From: Collinsella sp.
GTDB taxonomy: Bacteria; Actinomycetota; Coriobacteriia; Coriobacteriales; Coriobacteriaceae
NCBI GenBank assembly: GCA_019419405.1
Contig: DYAA01000097.1
Span: forward strand, 1 to 17,520
DNA length: 17,520 nucleotides
Reading direction: 5' to 3'
Each line of letters begins with the position of its first letter. The stretch's first letter is position 1. The notes beneath the pieces were generated by a model. That model was not told the origin of the DNA. It worked only from the letters and a program-made list of their open reading frames with translations, and did no database searches. The position numbers and the translations under genes were made by a program. Positions 1-7,648 of the stretch are shown piece after piece.

Positions 1-1592
1 CAGGTTATGTCTCCTATGCTAACTGCGGATTGCCATACTTTATTGGCGGCGTGATTGAGGAGGAGCCTGCGCTCACGCTGCAATCGCCCGAGGGCTTTTG
101 GAATCGATTCCGCATTGCCGTGAAGACGAGCCACGAGGTGATCGCCATTCATCCCGATGTGCATACGGTTGACGTTCGCGACCTGCTCACCGGCGAGGAA
201 TTTGTCGAGACGTATGACAAGCTGATTCTTTCGCCAGGCGCGCATCCCATTCGCCCCGCTCTTCCGGGAATCGATTTGGATAAGATCTTTAGCCTTCGAA
301 CGGTAGAGGACACGCTGCGCATTCATGGTTATGTGCAAGAGCATGAGCCGAGGAGCGCCGTGGTGATCGGTGGCGGCTTTATCGGTGTTGAGGCTGCCGA
401 GAACCTGCGTGGCTTGGGTCTCGAGGTGACGCTTTTGCAGCGCCCCGGGCAGCTGATGAACAACCTGGACTACGACATGGCGACGCTGCTTCATGCAGAG
501 GTCCGCGAGCATGGCATTGACCTGCGCCTTCGTGCCGACGTTACGGGCTTTGAGGAGGCCGATGGCCGTGTGGTCACACATGTGGCGGGCGATGATTCCA
601 TTATGGCCGATATGGTGCTACTCGCTATCGGCGTTGCGCCCGAGAGCCATTTGGCAAAGAAAGCTGGTATCGAGCTGGGCATCAAGGGCTCCATTGTGGT
701 GAACGACCGCATGGAGACGTCTGCTCCTGACGTATATGCCGTGGGTGATGCCGTGCAGGTCAAGCATCAGGTGACGGGCGAGGACGCGGTGATTTCCCTT
801 GCAGGCCCCGCTAATAAGCAGGGACGTATCGTCGCCGACGTGATTTGTGGCTTAGACAGTCGCTATCAGGGCTCGCTGGGTTCTTCGGTAATCAAAGTGT
901 TCGACTTGACAGCTGCGAGCACGGGCCTTTCTGTGAAGGCAGCGCGTGCGGCGGGAATCGATTACGAGAGCGTCGTGCTGTCACCTGGATCGCATGCGGG
1001 TTATTATCCCGGGGCCACGCCCATGACCATGAAAGTTGTGTTTGAGAGGGAAACCTTGCGTCTGCTGGGCGCGCAGATTGTGGGCATCGATGGCGTGGAC
1101 AAGCGCATCGATGTGCTGGCGACGGCAATCCAGGCCGGTATTCGGGCCGATAAGCTCAAGGATTTGGATTTGGCTTATGCGCCGCCATATTCTTCGGCGA
1201 AAGACCCGGTGAACATGGCCGGTTTTATGATCGAAAACGTGGGCTCGGGCATGCTCAAGCAGTGGCATTGGGAGCAGGAACCGGATCTGCCGCGCGATGG
1301 TAGTGTGCAGCTGCTCGATGTCCGTATGGTTGGCGAGTATGACCGCGGACATATCGACGGCTTTGTGAACATTCCCGTCGATGACTTGCGTGCTCGCTTG
1401 GGGGAGCTTGACGTGACAAAGCCTGTTTATGTTATTTGCCAAAGTGGTCTTCGCAGCTACATTGGCTGCCGCATCCTCGCTCAGTACGGTTTTGACTGCT
1501 ATAACTTCTCGGGTGGCTATCGCTTCTTTGCAGCTGTGACTAAAGACCATCGCGGTAGCGATAACGTGATGCCGTGTGGATTGGAAAAGTAA
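1..1592 (+). CDS. CoA-disulfide reductase with C-terminal rhodanese domain (5' end outside window)
   Basis: Flavin-dependent pyridine-nucleotide disulfide reductase expected to reduce CoA disulfide or CoA/other persulfides with NAD(P)H in the cytosol. The reading frame is open from base 3 and already contains the family hallmark YANCGLPYFIGG. Its Cys (codon 24-26) corresponds to the single redox cysteine of CoA-disulfide reductases. The TTG at 30 lies behind that cysteine and cannot be the start, so the N-terminal FAD Rossmann strand lies upstream. About 529 residues are visible: an NAD-binding GGGFIG motif near visible residue 123, the second FAD motif VYAVGDA near 244, the dimerisation domain, then a rhodanese domain from about 430 to the end. 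The rhodanese active loop is CQSGLRS, with Cys at codon 1437-1439. This reductase-rhodanese fusion is a known family (CoADR-RHD / NADH-dependent persulfide reductase). Substrate preference cannot be read from the sequence. No terminator hairpin follows before the ABC transporter gene. Confidence 0.93.
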   Translation, partial: GYVSYANCGLPYFIGGVIEEEPALTLQSPEGFWNRFRIAVKTSHEVIAIHPDVHTVDVRDLLTGEEFVETYDKLILSPGAHPIRPALPGIDLDKIFSLRTVEDTLRIHGYVQEHEPRSAVVIGGGFIGVEAAENLRGLGLEVTLLQRPGQLMNNLDYDMATLLHAEVREHGIDLRLRADVTGFEEADGRVVTHVAGDDSIMADMVLLAIGVAPESHLAKKAGIELGIKGSIVVNDRMETSAPDVYAVGDAVQVKHQVTGEDAVISLAGPANKQGRIVADVICGLDSRYQGSLGSSVIKVFDLTAASTGLSVKAARAAGIDYESVVLSPGSHAGYYPGATPMTMKVVFERETLRLLGAQIVGIDGVDKRIDVLATAIQAGIRADKLKDLDLAYAPPYSSAKDPVNMAGFMIENVGSGMLKQWHWEQEPDLPRDGSVQLLDVRMVGEYDRGHIDGFVNIPVDDLRARLGELDVTKPVYVICQSGLRSYIGCRILAQYGFDCYNFSGGYRFFAAVTKDHRGSDNVMPCGLEK

Positions 1593-1686
1593 GGCCTTTT
1601 GAGCGGCGTGTATGACAATGACAAGATAGAGTAGGACAAACGCGTCGAATACGAACGGCGGGTGAGAGCGGGCAGAGTGCCTGTGC

Positions 1687-1694
1687 AGGAGAGG
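1687..1694 (+). promoter_or_regulatory. Ribosome binding site fixing the ABC transporter start
   Basis: AGGAGAGG lies 9 nt before the ATG at 1704. The longer frame opens at a GTG at 1662, which has no such site and would add 14 residues unlike an ABC N-terminus. The sequence after 1704 (MLELKGICKRY) is a standard ATPase beginning. Confidence 0.8.
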
Positions 1695-1703
1695 TTGCCG
1701 TCC

Positions 1704-4700
1704 ATGTTGGAGCTCAAAGGTATTTGCAAAAGGTACGTTACCCAGTCGTTTACGCAGGTGGCGCTCGACAGCGTAAGCCTGTCTTTTCGCGATAACGAGT
1801 TCGTGGCCATTCTGGGCCCCTCGGGCTCGGGCAAAACTACGATGCTCAACGTTATCGGTGGGCTCGATCATTTCGATTCCGGCGACCTGTTAATCGACGG
1901 CATTTCGACCAAGGACTTTCGCGATCGCGATTGGGATGCCTATCGCAACAGCCGCATCGGCTTTGTGTTCCAGAGCTATAACCTCATTCCGCATCAGACC
2001 ATCTTGGAAAACGTTGAGCTGGCGCTTACGCTCACGGGTGTGGGCCATGCCGAGCGCCGCCAGCGTGCACGTGAGGCGTTGGAGAAAGTCGGCCTGGGCG
2101 AGCACGTTAACAAGCGCCCGAGCCAGCTATCGGGCGGACAGATGCAACGCGTGGCCATCGCCCGCGCCCTGATTAATGATCCCGAGATTGTGCTGGCAGA
2201 CGAGCCGACCGGCGCCTTGGATTCCGCAACGTCCGTGCAGGTCATGGACTTGCTCAAGGACGTGGCACGCGACCGTCTGGTTATTATGGTCACGCATAAT
2301 CCTGAGTTGGCGTACCAGTACGCCACGCGCATCGTCAACCTGGCGGACGGCAAGATTACCGACGATTCCGACCCCTTTGATGTAGCAAAGGCCGCGCGTC
2401 GCGAGGCCAAGCCTACGCGCAAAACCTCGATGAGCTTTGTGACGGCGCTGGGGCTTTCTGCCCGAAACCTCATGACCAAAAAGGGCCGCACGGCCATGAC
2501 GGCCTTTGCGGGCTCGATTGGCATTATCGGTATCGCGGCGATTCTGGCGCTGTCCAACGGCGTAAACGGCTACATCAAAAAGGTCGAGGAGGATACGCTC
2601 TCGAGCTACCCGCTCACCATTTCCAAGCAGGATTACGACCTGTCGTCCATGATGGGTGGACAGGGGGCTACGGATGATGACTCGCCTGAAAACGTGGATT
2701 TGTCCGACGACAGTGCCGGCGGCAAGGCTAAAGGAACCGATAAGATTCCCGTGGTCACGGCCGTAAAGGATATGTTTGCGAGCGTGAAGTCCAATGACAT
2801 GACGAGCTTTAAGGCATGGCTCGATGCCGGTGGCGATGGCATCGATAAAGAAGTCAATGCCATCCAGTACGGTTATGGCGTGACGCCGGTTGTCTATCGT
2901 GCGGGCAAGGGTGACGAGAAACCCGTTCGGCTGGTGCCCAACGCTATGACTGAGGCAATGAGCGGCGGCGCGAGTTCGGCGGCGACGGTGAGCATGGAAT
3001 CCATGGGAACCTCGGTCTTTAACGAGATGATCGACGACCAGAGCCTGCTCGACAGCCAGTACGATGTCGTCGCCGGTCATTGGCCCACGTCTGCCAACGA
3101 AGCCGTCATGGTGCTTTCGAGCCGTGGCACGGTGGGCGACTACACGCTCTATAGCATCGGCGCGCTGGATATCGATGAGCTCAACGACCTTGTTAACAGC
3201 GCTATGACGGCTGACGGTGGGGTCGAAACGCCCGAGACCGGCACCGACTTTACCTACGACGATGCGCTGTCCACGACGTTTAAGGTGTTGTCGCCGGCCG
3301 ATGCCTATCGCAAAAACGAAGAGACCGGCATGTGGACCGACATGTCTGGCGACGCCGACTTTATGGCCGCCAAGGTTGCCGATGGTATTGACGTGCGCAT
3401 TGTGGGCGTGGTGCGACCTAACGAGACAGCCAATGCGAGCGCGTTGTCTCCGGGTATTGCCTATACGCATGCGCTGACCCGCCAGCTTATGGAGCGCGCC
3501 GCCGATTCGCAGATTGTGCAAGAGCAGCTTGCCCACCCCGAGACGGATGTCTTTACGGGCAAAACCTTCGACGAACTGCAAGGCGAGGCCAAGCAAGGCG
3601 TGGATCTGGGCAGCATGTTCAGCGTGGACGAGGCGGCGCTGAAGAGTGCGTTCTCGTTTGATACGTCTGCGCTCTCAGGTGCGGCGGGCGGTATGGACCT
3701 GTCGGGTCTTGACTTGTCCGGGCTGGACATTGACCTTTCGGACGTTGGCAAGGATATCGACTTCAGCGACATCATGGCAAAAGCACCGGCCCCAGATTTC
3801 TCGGGCATCTTTGACGGTCTGGAGCTCACGCCCGAGCAAATGCAGCAGGTGGGAACGCTTGCCAACCAGCTGTTTGAGGGCTTTTTGCAGTCTGATCAGT
3901 TTAAGGCGTTGACGCCCGATGATCTTAAGGATGCGTCAAAGCTCGCTGCCGCATTCTCGACGTATCTTGAGAATGATGCCACAGCGCAGCAATACCTGAC
4001 TCAGCTCAAAGCGCTCGGCGGCGATGCCCTGGTTGAGCGCCTGCAACAGGCGATGACCGACTATGTGCAAAAGCAGCTGGCTCCGTATCTGCAGCAGGCT
4101 ATGGATCAGGTGATGAAGTCGATTAGCGATCAGATTGCGGCGACGGTGTCAGCTCAGCTCAAAGCGGGCGCGGCAGGGCTCATGGACCAGATGGCGACGC
4201 AGATGTCTTCGAGTTTTGCCAACCTGGCGAGCGCTATGCGTGTGGATGCGAGTGCCTTTGCTCGTGCCATCCATTTCAACATGGACGCCGAGGACCTGAG
4301 TTCGCTCATGATGAGCTATGCCAAGGCTTCGAAGCTCACCTACGACAACAATCTGACCACGTTGGGCTATGCGGATGAGGCAGACCCCATCTCGGTTAAG
4401 ATTTTCCCGCGCGACTTTGAGGCCAAGGAGCGCGTACTTGATCACATCGATGCGTACAACAAGCAGGTCAAAGCCGCCGGCCACGATGAACAGGCAATCT
4501 CGTACACCGACTACATGGGCATCATCATGGGTTCGGTGACCGACATCGTGAACACCATCAGCTTGGTGCTCATCGCATTCGTGAGCATCAGCCTGGTGGT
4601 GAGCTCCATCATGATCGGCATCATCACCTACATCAGCGTGCTGGAGCGCAAAAAGGAGATCGGTATCCTACGCGCAATCGGTGCGTCGAAGCGCAACGTG

Positions 4701-4958
4701 GCCAACGTATTCAATGCCGAGACCTTTATCGAGGGCCTCATCGCCGGTGTCTTTGCCATTGTCGTCGTGGTGGCCGTGAGTTTCCCGGTTAATGCCTGGG
4801 CGCTTGCTGCCAAACAGGTACCCAATCTGATGAGCCTGCCCGTGCAGGATGCGCTGGTGCTCATTGCAATTTCGGTGCTGCTGACGGTCGTCGCCGGCCT
4901 GCTGCCCGCCCGTAGCGCATCCAAGAAAGACCCCGTGGAGGCCCTGCGCTCCGAATAA
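1704..4958 (+). CDS. ABC transporter, ATPase fused to FtsX/MacB-type permease with giant extracellular domain
   Basis: A 1084-residue protein carrying ATPase and permease in one chain. The N-terminal ATPase (about 1-230) has Walker A GPSGSGKT (K44), a Q-loop in FQSYNL, signature LSGGQ (142-146), Walker B with D166/E167 in LADEPTGALD, and H-loop His198, so it should hydrolyse ATP. A first membrane helix lies near 265-287, followed by roughly 660 extracellular residues. The FtsX-type core is at the C-terminus: helices near 950-975, 1000-1025 and 1045-1068, with the cytoplasmic ERKKEIGILRAIGASKR loop typical of this family. MacB-like proteins act mechanically on extracytoplasmic substrates (peptides, lipoproteins, antimicrobials); the substrate here is unknown. 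The insert is far larger than MacB's roughly 200 residues. It contains an Asp/Leu/Ser repeat (LSGLDLSGLDIDLSD, about 665-692) and long amphipathic, Gln/Ala-rich helices (about 720-900). No separate membrane-fusion partner is adjacent. Confidence 0.92.
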   Translation: MLELKGICKRYVTQSFTQVALDSVSLSFRDNEFVAILGPSGSGKTTMLNVIGGLDHFDSGDLLIDGISTKDFRDRDWDAYRNSRIGFVFQSYNLIPHQTILENVELALTLTGVGHAERRQRAREALEKVGLGEHVNKRPSQLSGGQMQRVAIARALINDPEIVLADEPTGALDSATSVQVMDLLKDVARDRLVIMVTHNPELAYQYATRIVNLADGKITDDSDPFDVAKAARREAKPTRKTSMSFVTALGLSARNLMTKKGRTAMTAFAGSIGIIGIAAILALSNGVNGYIKKVEEDTLSSYPLTISKQDYDLSSMMGGQGATDDDSPENVDLSDDSAGGKAKGTDKIPVVTAVKDMFASVKSNDMTSFKAWLDAGGDGIDKEVNAIQYGYGVTPVVYRAGKGDEKPVRLVPNAMTEAMSGGASSAATVSMESMGTSVFNEMIDDQSLLDSQYDVVAGHWPTSANEAVMVLSSRGTVGDYTLYSIGALDIDELNDLVNSAMTADGGVETPETGTDFTYDDALSTTFKVLSPADAYRKNEETGMWTDMSGDADFMAAKVADGIDVRIVGVVRPNETANASALSPGIAYTHALTRQLMERAADSQIVQEQLAHPETDVFTGKTFDELQGEAKQGVDLGSMFSVDEAALKSAFSFDTSALSGAAGGMDLSGLDLSGLDIDLSDVGKDIDFSDIMAKAPAPDFSGIFDGLELTPEQMQQVGTLANQLFEGFLQSDQFKALTPDDLKDASKLAAAFSTYLENDATAQQYLTQLKALGGDALVERLQQAMTDYVQKQLAPYLQQAMDQVMKSISDQIAATVSAQLKAGAAGLMDQMATQMSSSFANLASAMRVDASAFARAIHFNMDAEDLSSLMMSYAKASKLTYDNNLTTLGYADEADPISVKIFPRDFEAKERVLDHIDAYNKQVKAAGHDEQAISYTDYMGIIMGSVTDIVNTISLVLIAFVSISLVVSSIMIGIITYISVLERKKEIGILRAIGASKRNVANVFNAETFIEGLIAGVFAIVVVVAVSFPVNAWALAAKQVPNLMSLPVQDALVLIAISVLLTVVAGLLPARSASKKDPVEALRSE

Positions 4959-4989
4959 TGTGACAAAGGGACGGTCGCTTTGTCACATT
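4957..4989. repeat. REP-like palindrome, family A copy 1 (possible bidirectional terminator)
   Basis: A perfect 12-bp inverted repeat (AATGTGACAAAG and CTTTGTCACATT) around a 9-nt loop. It overlaps the stop codon of the ABC gene and lies 30 bp before the end of the convergent membrane-protein gene. No U-run follows on either strand. It shares the GACAAAGGG...CCTT.GTCA theme with 6275-6315, so I treat it as a dispersed palindrome that may also end transcription from both sides. Confidence 0.7.
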
Positions 4990-5019
4990 GAGACCCTTGC
5001 GAAATTAGAGCGTAAGCCT

Positions 5020-6153
5020 TTAGTTCTTCTTTGCAGAGAGCATGAGCCTAATTTCCGGATGGGTGTATTCGTCGAATTCTTCTGCGGCTTCGGTGTCAAA
5101 GGTGTAGTACGACTTGATAGATTCGTCCTCCGTCTTGATGCTGATTTCTTCATATAGGGATCCGGCTAAAAATGCCTGTTTAAATTCATCCGACAGGCTA
5201 CATGGCGTGAGGAGGCCCGGTGTGGCAACGGAAATGTCCAACCCGTTGAGCGGGGCGCAGAGCGTCGCGATATCCTGCTCGGCGCGGGCGAGGTTGTCTG
5301 CAAGGCTTGCCTCGGGGTCGATCTGACTGGTGTAATCGACGTCCGTGAGCATGCCGTCTGCATCAAAAGAAAGGTAGACATAGGCTGCTTGAGCGCCAAG
5401 GTCATTATCGCGCAGATAGCCGATAATGCGGTAGCCGTAGTCGTGATACGACTCGTATGGGTCGTCTGCCGCGACGCGTTCGCACACGGGCTCCAAGGCA
5501 TCTTGCGCGATGGCGAGCTGCTCGGCGGCTGCAGCCTTTCTTGCCTGAAGCTCGTTATTTCCCTGGACAAACTGCGGGATGTAGACGCCAAGCAGCACAA
5601 TGGCGGGCACGACGATGAGGGCGATCATCTGCTTCTTGGCGCTCGGAATCGTCACGCCGTATGCGTTTGCCATGGCTTCGGCGTTGCTCGAGGTCTCGGC
5701 CAGCACGTCTGCCGCCGTGGCGACTGCCCCTACGGCGCTGGCAACCTCGGCGGCACCGCCCAGGTTGCGCGCGAGATCGTTATCGCTGTTCTTGAGCAGG
5801 CGGCCGGCAGCTTGCGTGGCAAGCACGCCGGCGACCTCCGCGGAACGGTCCTTGTTGGTCTGGGCTACCGCAAGCCTGCTCTGCAGCTCCTTCCACTGTT
5901 TGCCCTGCATTCCAAAGCGCGGTGCAAGAGCGCAATAGCAAAAGACGGCGAGTTCGATTACGGTGAGTGCGATGGCGGTATATATGCCCGCGGGTTGGAA
6001 TTCTTTTTGGTGGAACGCGATATCGTTGATCATTTGGAGCGGCAACATCAGCAGGCATGCTACGAACGACATGGCGAGTGCAGTCGCTGCGATCTTGGGG
6101 TACGTGCAGTACCGCTGGATGCGTTTCTTTTCTTGCTCGGTGAGCTGCTGCAT
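5020..6153 (-). CDS. Hypothetical membrane protein, three predicted helices
   Basis: I do not recognise the family. The 377-residue product has two hydrophobic helices close together near the N-terminus (about 21-42 and 57-76). A soluble, alanine-rich helical stretch follows (about 85-165, with AAEVASAVGAVATAADVLAE). A third helix lies near 175-194, followed by an acidic C-terminal domain (about 200-377). If the N-terminus is cytoplasmic, three helices would put the C-terminal domain outside. That domain contains four scattered cysteines but no recognisable catalytic motif. The ATG at 6153 is chosen because GAGG stands 5 nt upstream and the product begins with a charged MQQLTEQEKKR segment. 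The in-frame ATG at 6171 and the longer frame to 6240 lack a ribosome site and run into the upstream hairpin. It is transcribed alone, convergent with the ABC transporter and divergent from dus. Confidence 0.75.
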   Translation of the reverse strand: MQQLTEQEKKRIQRYCTYPKIAATALAMSFVACLLMLPLQMINDIAFHQKEFQPAGIYTAIALTVIELAVFCYCALAPRFGMQGKQWKELQSRLAVAQTNKDRSAEVAGVLATQAAGRLLKNSDNDLARNLGGAAEVASAVGAVATAADVLAETSSNAEAMANAYGVTIPSAKKQMIALIVVPAIVLLGVYIPQFVQGNNELQARKAAAAEQLAIAQDALEPVCERVAADDPYESYHDYGYRIIGYLRDNDLGAQAAYVYLSFDADGMLTDVDYTSQIDPEASLADNLARAEQDIATLCAPLNGLDISVATPGLLTPCSLSDEFKQAFLAGSLYEEISIKTEDESIKSYYTFDTEAAEEFDEYTHPEIRLMLSAKKN

Positions 6154-6203
6154 GGGGGCCTCGACTCTCATCGTTCTACGCGGACGATGCACGCATGCGT
6201 TTG

Positions 6204-6209
6204 AGTATA
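6204..6209 (-). promoter_or_regulatory. Candidate -10 box of the membrane-protein gene
   Basis: TATACT on the minus strand, 50 nt before the ATG at 6153. I see no convincing -35 hexamer at 16-18 bp, so this rests on the -10 match alone. Confidence 0.35.
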
Positions 6210-6230
6210 AATGAGTGCAGGGCGTCGGTT

Positions 6231-6265
6231 GCTCTAACACGGCGCTAATGGCGTGGTGTTAGAGC
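6231..6265. repeat. Intergenic hairpin between divergent genes
   Basis: A perfect 10-bp inverted repeat, GCTCTAACAC and GTGTTAGAGC, around 15 nt that contain a further 3-bp CGC/GCG pairing. It stands between the divergent starts of the membrane-protein gene and dus, just upstream of the -10 candidate of the former. Its position suits an operator; with no 3' end nearby it is not an obvious terminator. It is unrelated in sequence to the two REP-like families. Confidence 0.55.
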
Positions 6266-6274
6266 ACAAGGCAT

Positions 6275-6315
6275 AATGAACATGACAAAGGGGCAGTCCC
6301 TTAGTCATGTTCGTT
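6275..6315. repeat. REP-like palindrome, family A copy 2
   Basis: An imperfect 41-bp palindrome centred on GGGGCAGTCCC. The arms AACATGAC and GTCATGTT are perfect and continue inward past one A-A mismatch into AAGGG/CCCTT, and outward by four further pairs, one of them G-T. The core GACAAAGGG matches the copy at 4957-4989. It ends 18 nt before the dus start codon, so it would lie in the 5' leader if dus is transcribed from further upstream. Confidence 0.7.
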
Positions 6316-6333
6316 GATATGAGAGAAGAGTAG

Positions 6334-7287
6334 ATGATCCTTTCGCTGGCCCCCATGGAGGGAATTACCGGGCATGTGTTTCGTCGCGTGCATGCGGAGT
6401 GCTTTGGCGCGCTCGACTGTTATTACACGCCGTTTTTGCCGCCGCCGCGGGTGGGCAATCGCTTTGGCGGCAAGGCGTTTAAGGAGATCGATCCTGCCAA
6501 TAACCAGGGGCTCAACGTGGTGCCTCAGTTGATGTCCAAGAACGCGGATGAGTTTGTGTGGGCGGCACAGGTGCTCGCCGACATGGGCTATCGAGAGGTC
6601 AATCTCAACTTGGGTTGCCCCTCGGGGACGGTTGTCGCCAAGGGCAAGGGCTCGGGCTTTTTGCGCCACTTGGACGAGCTCGAAGTGTTCTTGAGCGATG
6701 TGTGCGAACGTTCGCCGTTGCCGGTGTCGGTAAAAACCAGGCTGGGGCTGGAGAGCGACGACGAATACGAGCGTGCGCTCGATCTGTATTGCCGCATGCC
6801 GCTGGCAGAGCTGATTGTGCACCCGCGCGTGCAAAAGGACCGCTATACGGGCTCGCCGCGCAAAGAGTTTTATGGCGAGACGTTGGAGCGGGCACCGTTT
6901 CCGGTGGCATACAACGGCGACATTTTTGATCTTGAGGATATGGACGCGCTGGTGGAGGCCTATCCTGCTACGCGCCACGTGATGCTGGGACGCGGGTTGC
7001 TCGCGAACCCTGCGCTGGCACGCATGGTCAACGGCGGTCCTGTTGCCACAGCAGCCGAGCTGCAGCGTTTCCACGACACGCTGTTTGCGGCATATGCAGA
7101 AGAGATTGGCGGCAATGCGGTCTTCCGCATGAAGGAGTGGTGGTTCTACGCCAAGTGCGCTTTCGCTGATCCCGCTACCGTCCACAAGATCGTACGCAAG
7201 ACCAAAAAGGTCGACGAATACCGCGCCGCCGTCGAGCGCGTCTTTCGCGAGCAGCCACTTGCACCCATAGCCCGCTTCCACGGCTAG
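6334..7287 (+). CDS. dus: tRNA-dihydrouridine synthase family protein
   Basis: FMN-dependent enzyme reducing specific uridines in tRNA to dihydrouridine with NAD(P)H; cytosolic. The 317 residues open with LAPMEGITGHVFR, the Dus TIM-barrel start. They contain LNLGCPSGTVV with the catalytic-type Cys95, PVSVKTRLG, the tRNA/FMN-contacting ELIVHPRVQKDRYTG segment, and VAYNGDIF followed by MLGRGLLANP for phosphate binding. The C-terminal helical domain is present, so length and domain order are normal for the family. Which uridine is modified, and so the subfamily, cannot be settled here; overall it is closer in style to the short Dus proteins of Firmicutes and Actinobacteria. Start ATG at 6334 follows a purine-rich GAGAGAAGAG stretch. 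It stands alone: divergent from the gene upstream and convergent with the glutaredoxin gene downstream. Confidence 0.92.
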   Translation: MILSLAPMEGITGHVFRRVHAECFGALDCYYTPFLPPPRVGNRFGGKAFKEIDPANNQGLNVVPQLMSKNADEFVWAAQVLADMGYREVNLNLGCPSGTVVAKGKGSGFLRHLDELEVFLSDVCERSPLPVSVKTRLGLESDDEYERALDLYCRMPLAELIVHPRVQKDRYTGSPRKEFYGETLERAPFPVAYNGDIFDLEDMDALVEAYPATRHVMLGRGLLANPALARMVNGGPVATAAELQRFHDTLFAAYAEEIGGNAVFRMKEWWFYAKCAFADPATVHKIVRKTKKVDEYRAAVERVFREQPLAPIARFHG

Positions 7288-7294
7288 TTGGTCG

Positions 7295-7338
7295 TTGGGG
7301 ACGTTCTTTAACGACTAGTCATTTAAGAACGTCCCCAA
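7295..7338. repeat. REP-like palindrome, family B copy 1, between convergent genes
   Basis: A 44-bp palindrome centred on GACTAGTC with only two mismatched pairs. The outer arms TTGGGGACGTTCTT and AAGAACGTCCCCAA are perfect. It begins 7 bp after the dus stop and ends 13 bp before the end of the glutaredoxin gene. It may serve as a terminator for both, but no U-run follows. Its left arm recurs at 17358-17380 with 22 of 23 bases identical, which marks it as a repeat family and not only a terminator. Confidence 0.75.
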
Positions 7339-7351
7339 TGGCTGTGTTGCA

Positions 7352-7597
7352 CTAGAGCAGGTTCTCCTGCACCCACGCGATGATGTCGCTCGATTCGTAG
7401 AGTGGCTTGCCGTCGATGAACAGGCAGGGAACCTGGCGTTTTCCGCCGACGGCGATGAGTGTCTGCTCGGCATCGGTATCGGTCGAGATATTGCGCTCTG
7501 GAATGGTCACGCCGTTATCGGCAAGGAAACGCTTGACCTTTATGCAATACGGGCAGCCGGTCATAGCGTACAGCGCGAGCTCATGATTAGTAGCCAT
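7352..7597 (-). CDS. Glutaredoxin-like thiol-disulfide protein
   Basis: An 81-residue thioredoxin-fold protein with the dithiol motif CPYC (Cys15, Cys18) after the first beta strand. The cis-proline loop QVPCLFIDG and a final helix with YESSDIIAWV are also present, all standard for glutaredoxins that reduce protein or low-molecular-weight disulfides. Start ATG at 7597 is set by GGAGA a few nt upstream; the longer frame to 7636 lacks a site. It lies 51 nt behind the XRE-TipAS regulator gene on the same strand with no terminator between, so the two are probably cotranscribed. High-GC actinobacteria often lack glutathione, so the partner thiol here is uncertain. NrdH-like or mycoredoxin-like roles are alternatives, although mycoredoxins usually have a similar CxYC motif. 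Confidence 0.88.
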   Translation of the reverse strand: MATNHELALYAMTGCPYCIKVKRFLADNGVTIPERNISTDTDAEQTLIAVGGKRQVPCLFIDGKPLYESSDIIAWVQENLL

Positions 7598-7648
7598 AGG
7601 TCTCCAATCGGTTGCGGTTTTGATTGAAATACCCAAAGCCGCCGCGGT

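Noticed and set aside
30..32. TTG as the start of the CoA-disulfide reductase
   Set aside because: The frame is open to base 3 and encodes the redox Cys motif ahead of this TTG; the gene is cut by the window edge.
1599..1627. Possible -35/-10 pair (TTGAGC, CAAGAT) before the ABC gene
   Set aside because: The -10 hexamer matches the consensus at only three positions; not enough to call a promoter.
981..1871. 296-codon minus-strand frame over the reductase/ABC junction
   Set aside because: Antisense shadow crossing two real genes; no recognisable motif.
2127..3596. 489-codon minus-strand open frame inside the ABC transporter
   Set aside because: Its His/Arg/Gly-rich composition is typical of the antisense of a GC-rich gene; no domains, no ribosome site.
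5389..6204. 271-codon plus-strand frame opposite the membrane protein
   Set aside because: The minus-strand reading has coherent membrane helices, a -10 box and a ribosome site; the plus reading has none of these.
6301..7281. 326-codon minus-strand frame opposite dus
   Set aside because: Mirror of the dus codons; dus has clear catalytic motifs on the plus strand.
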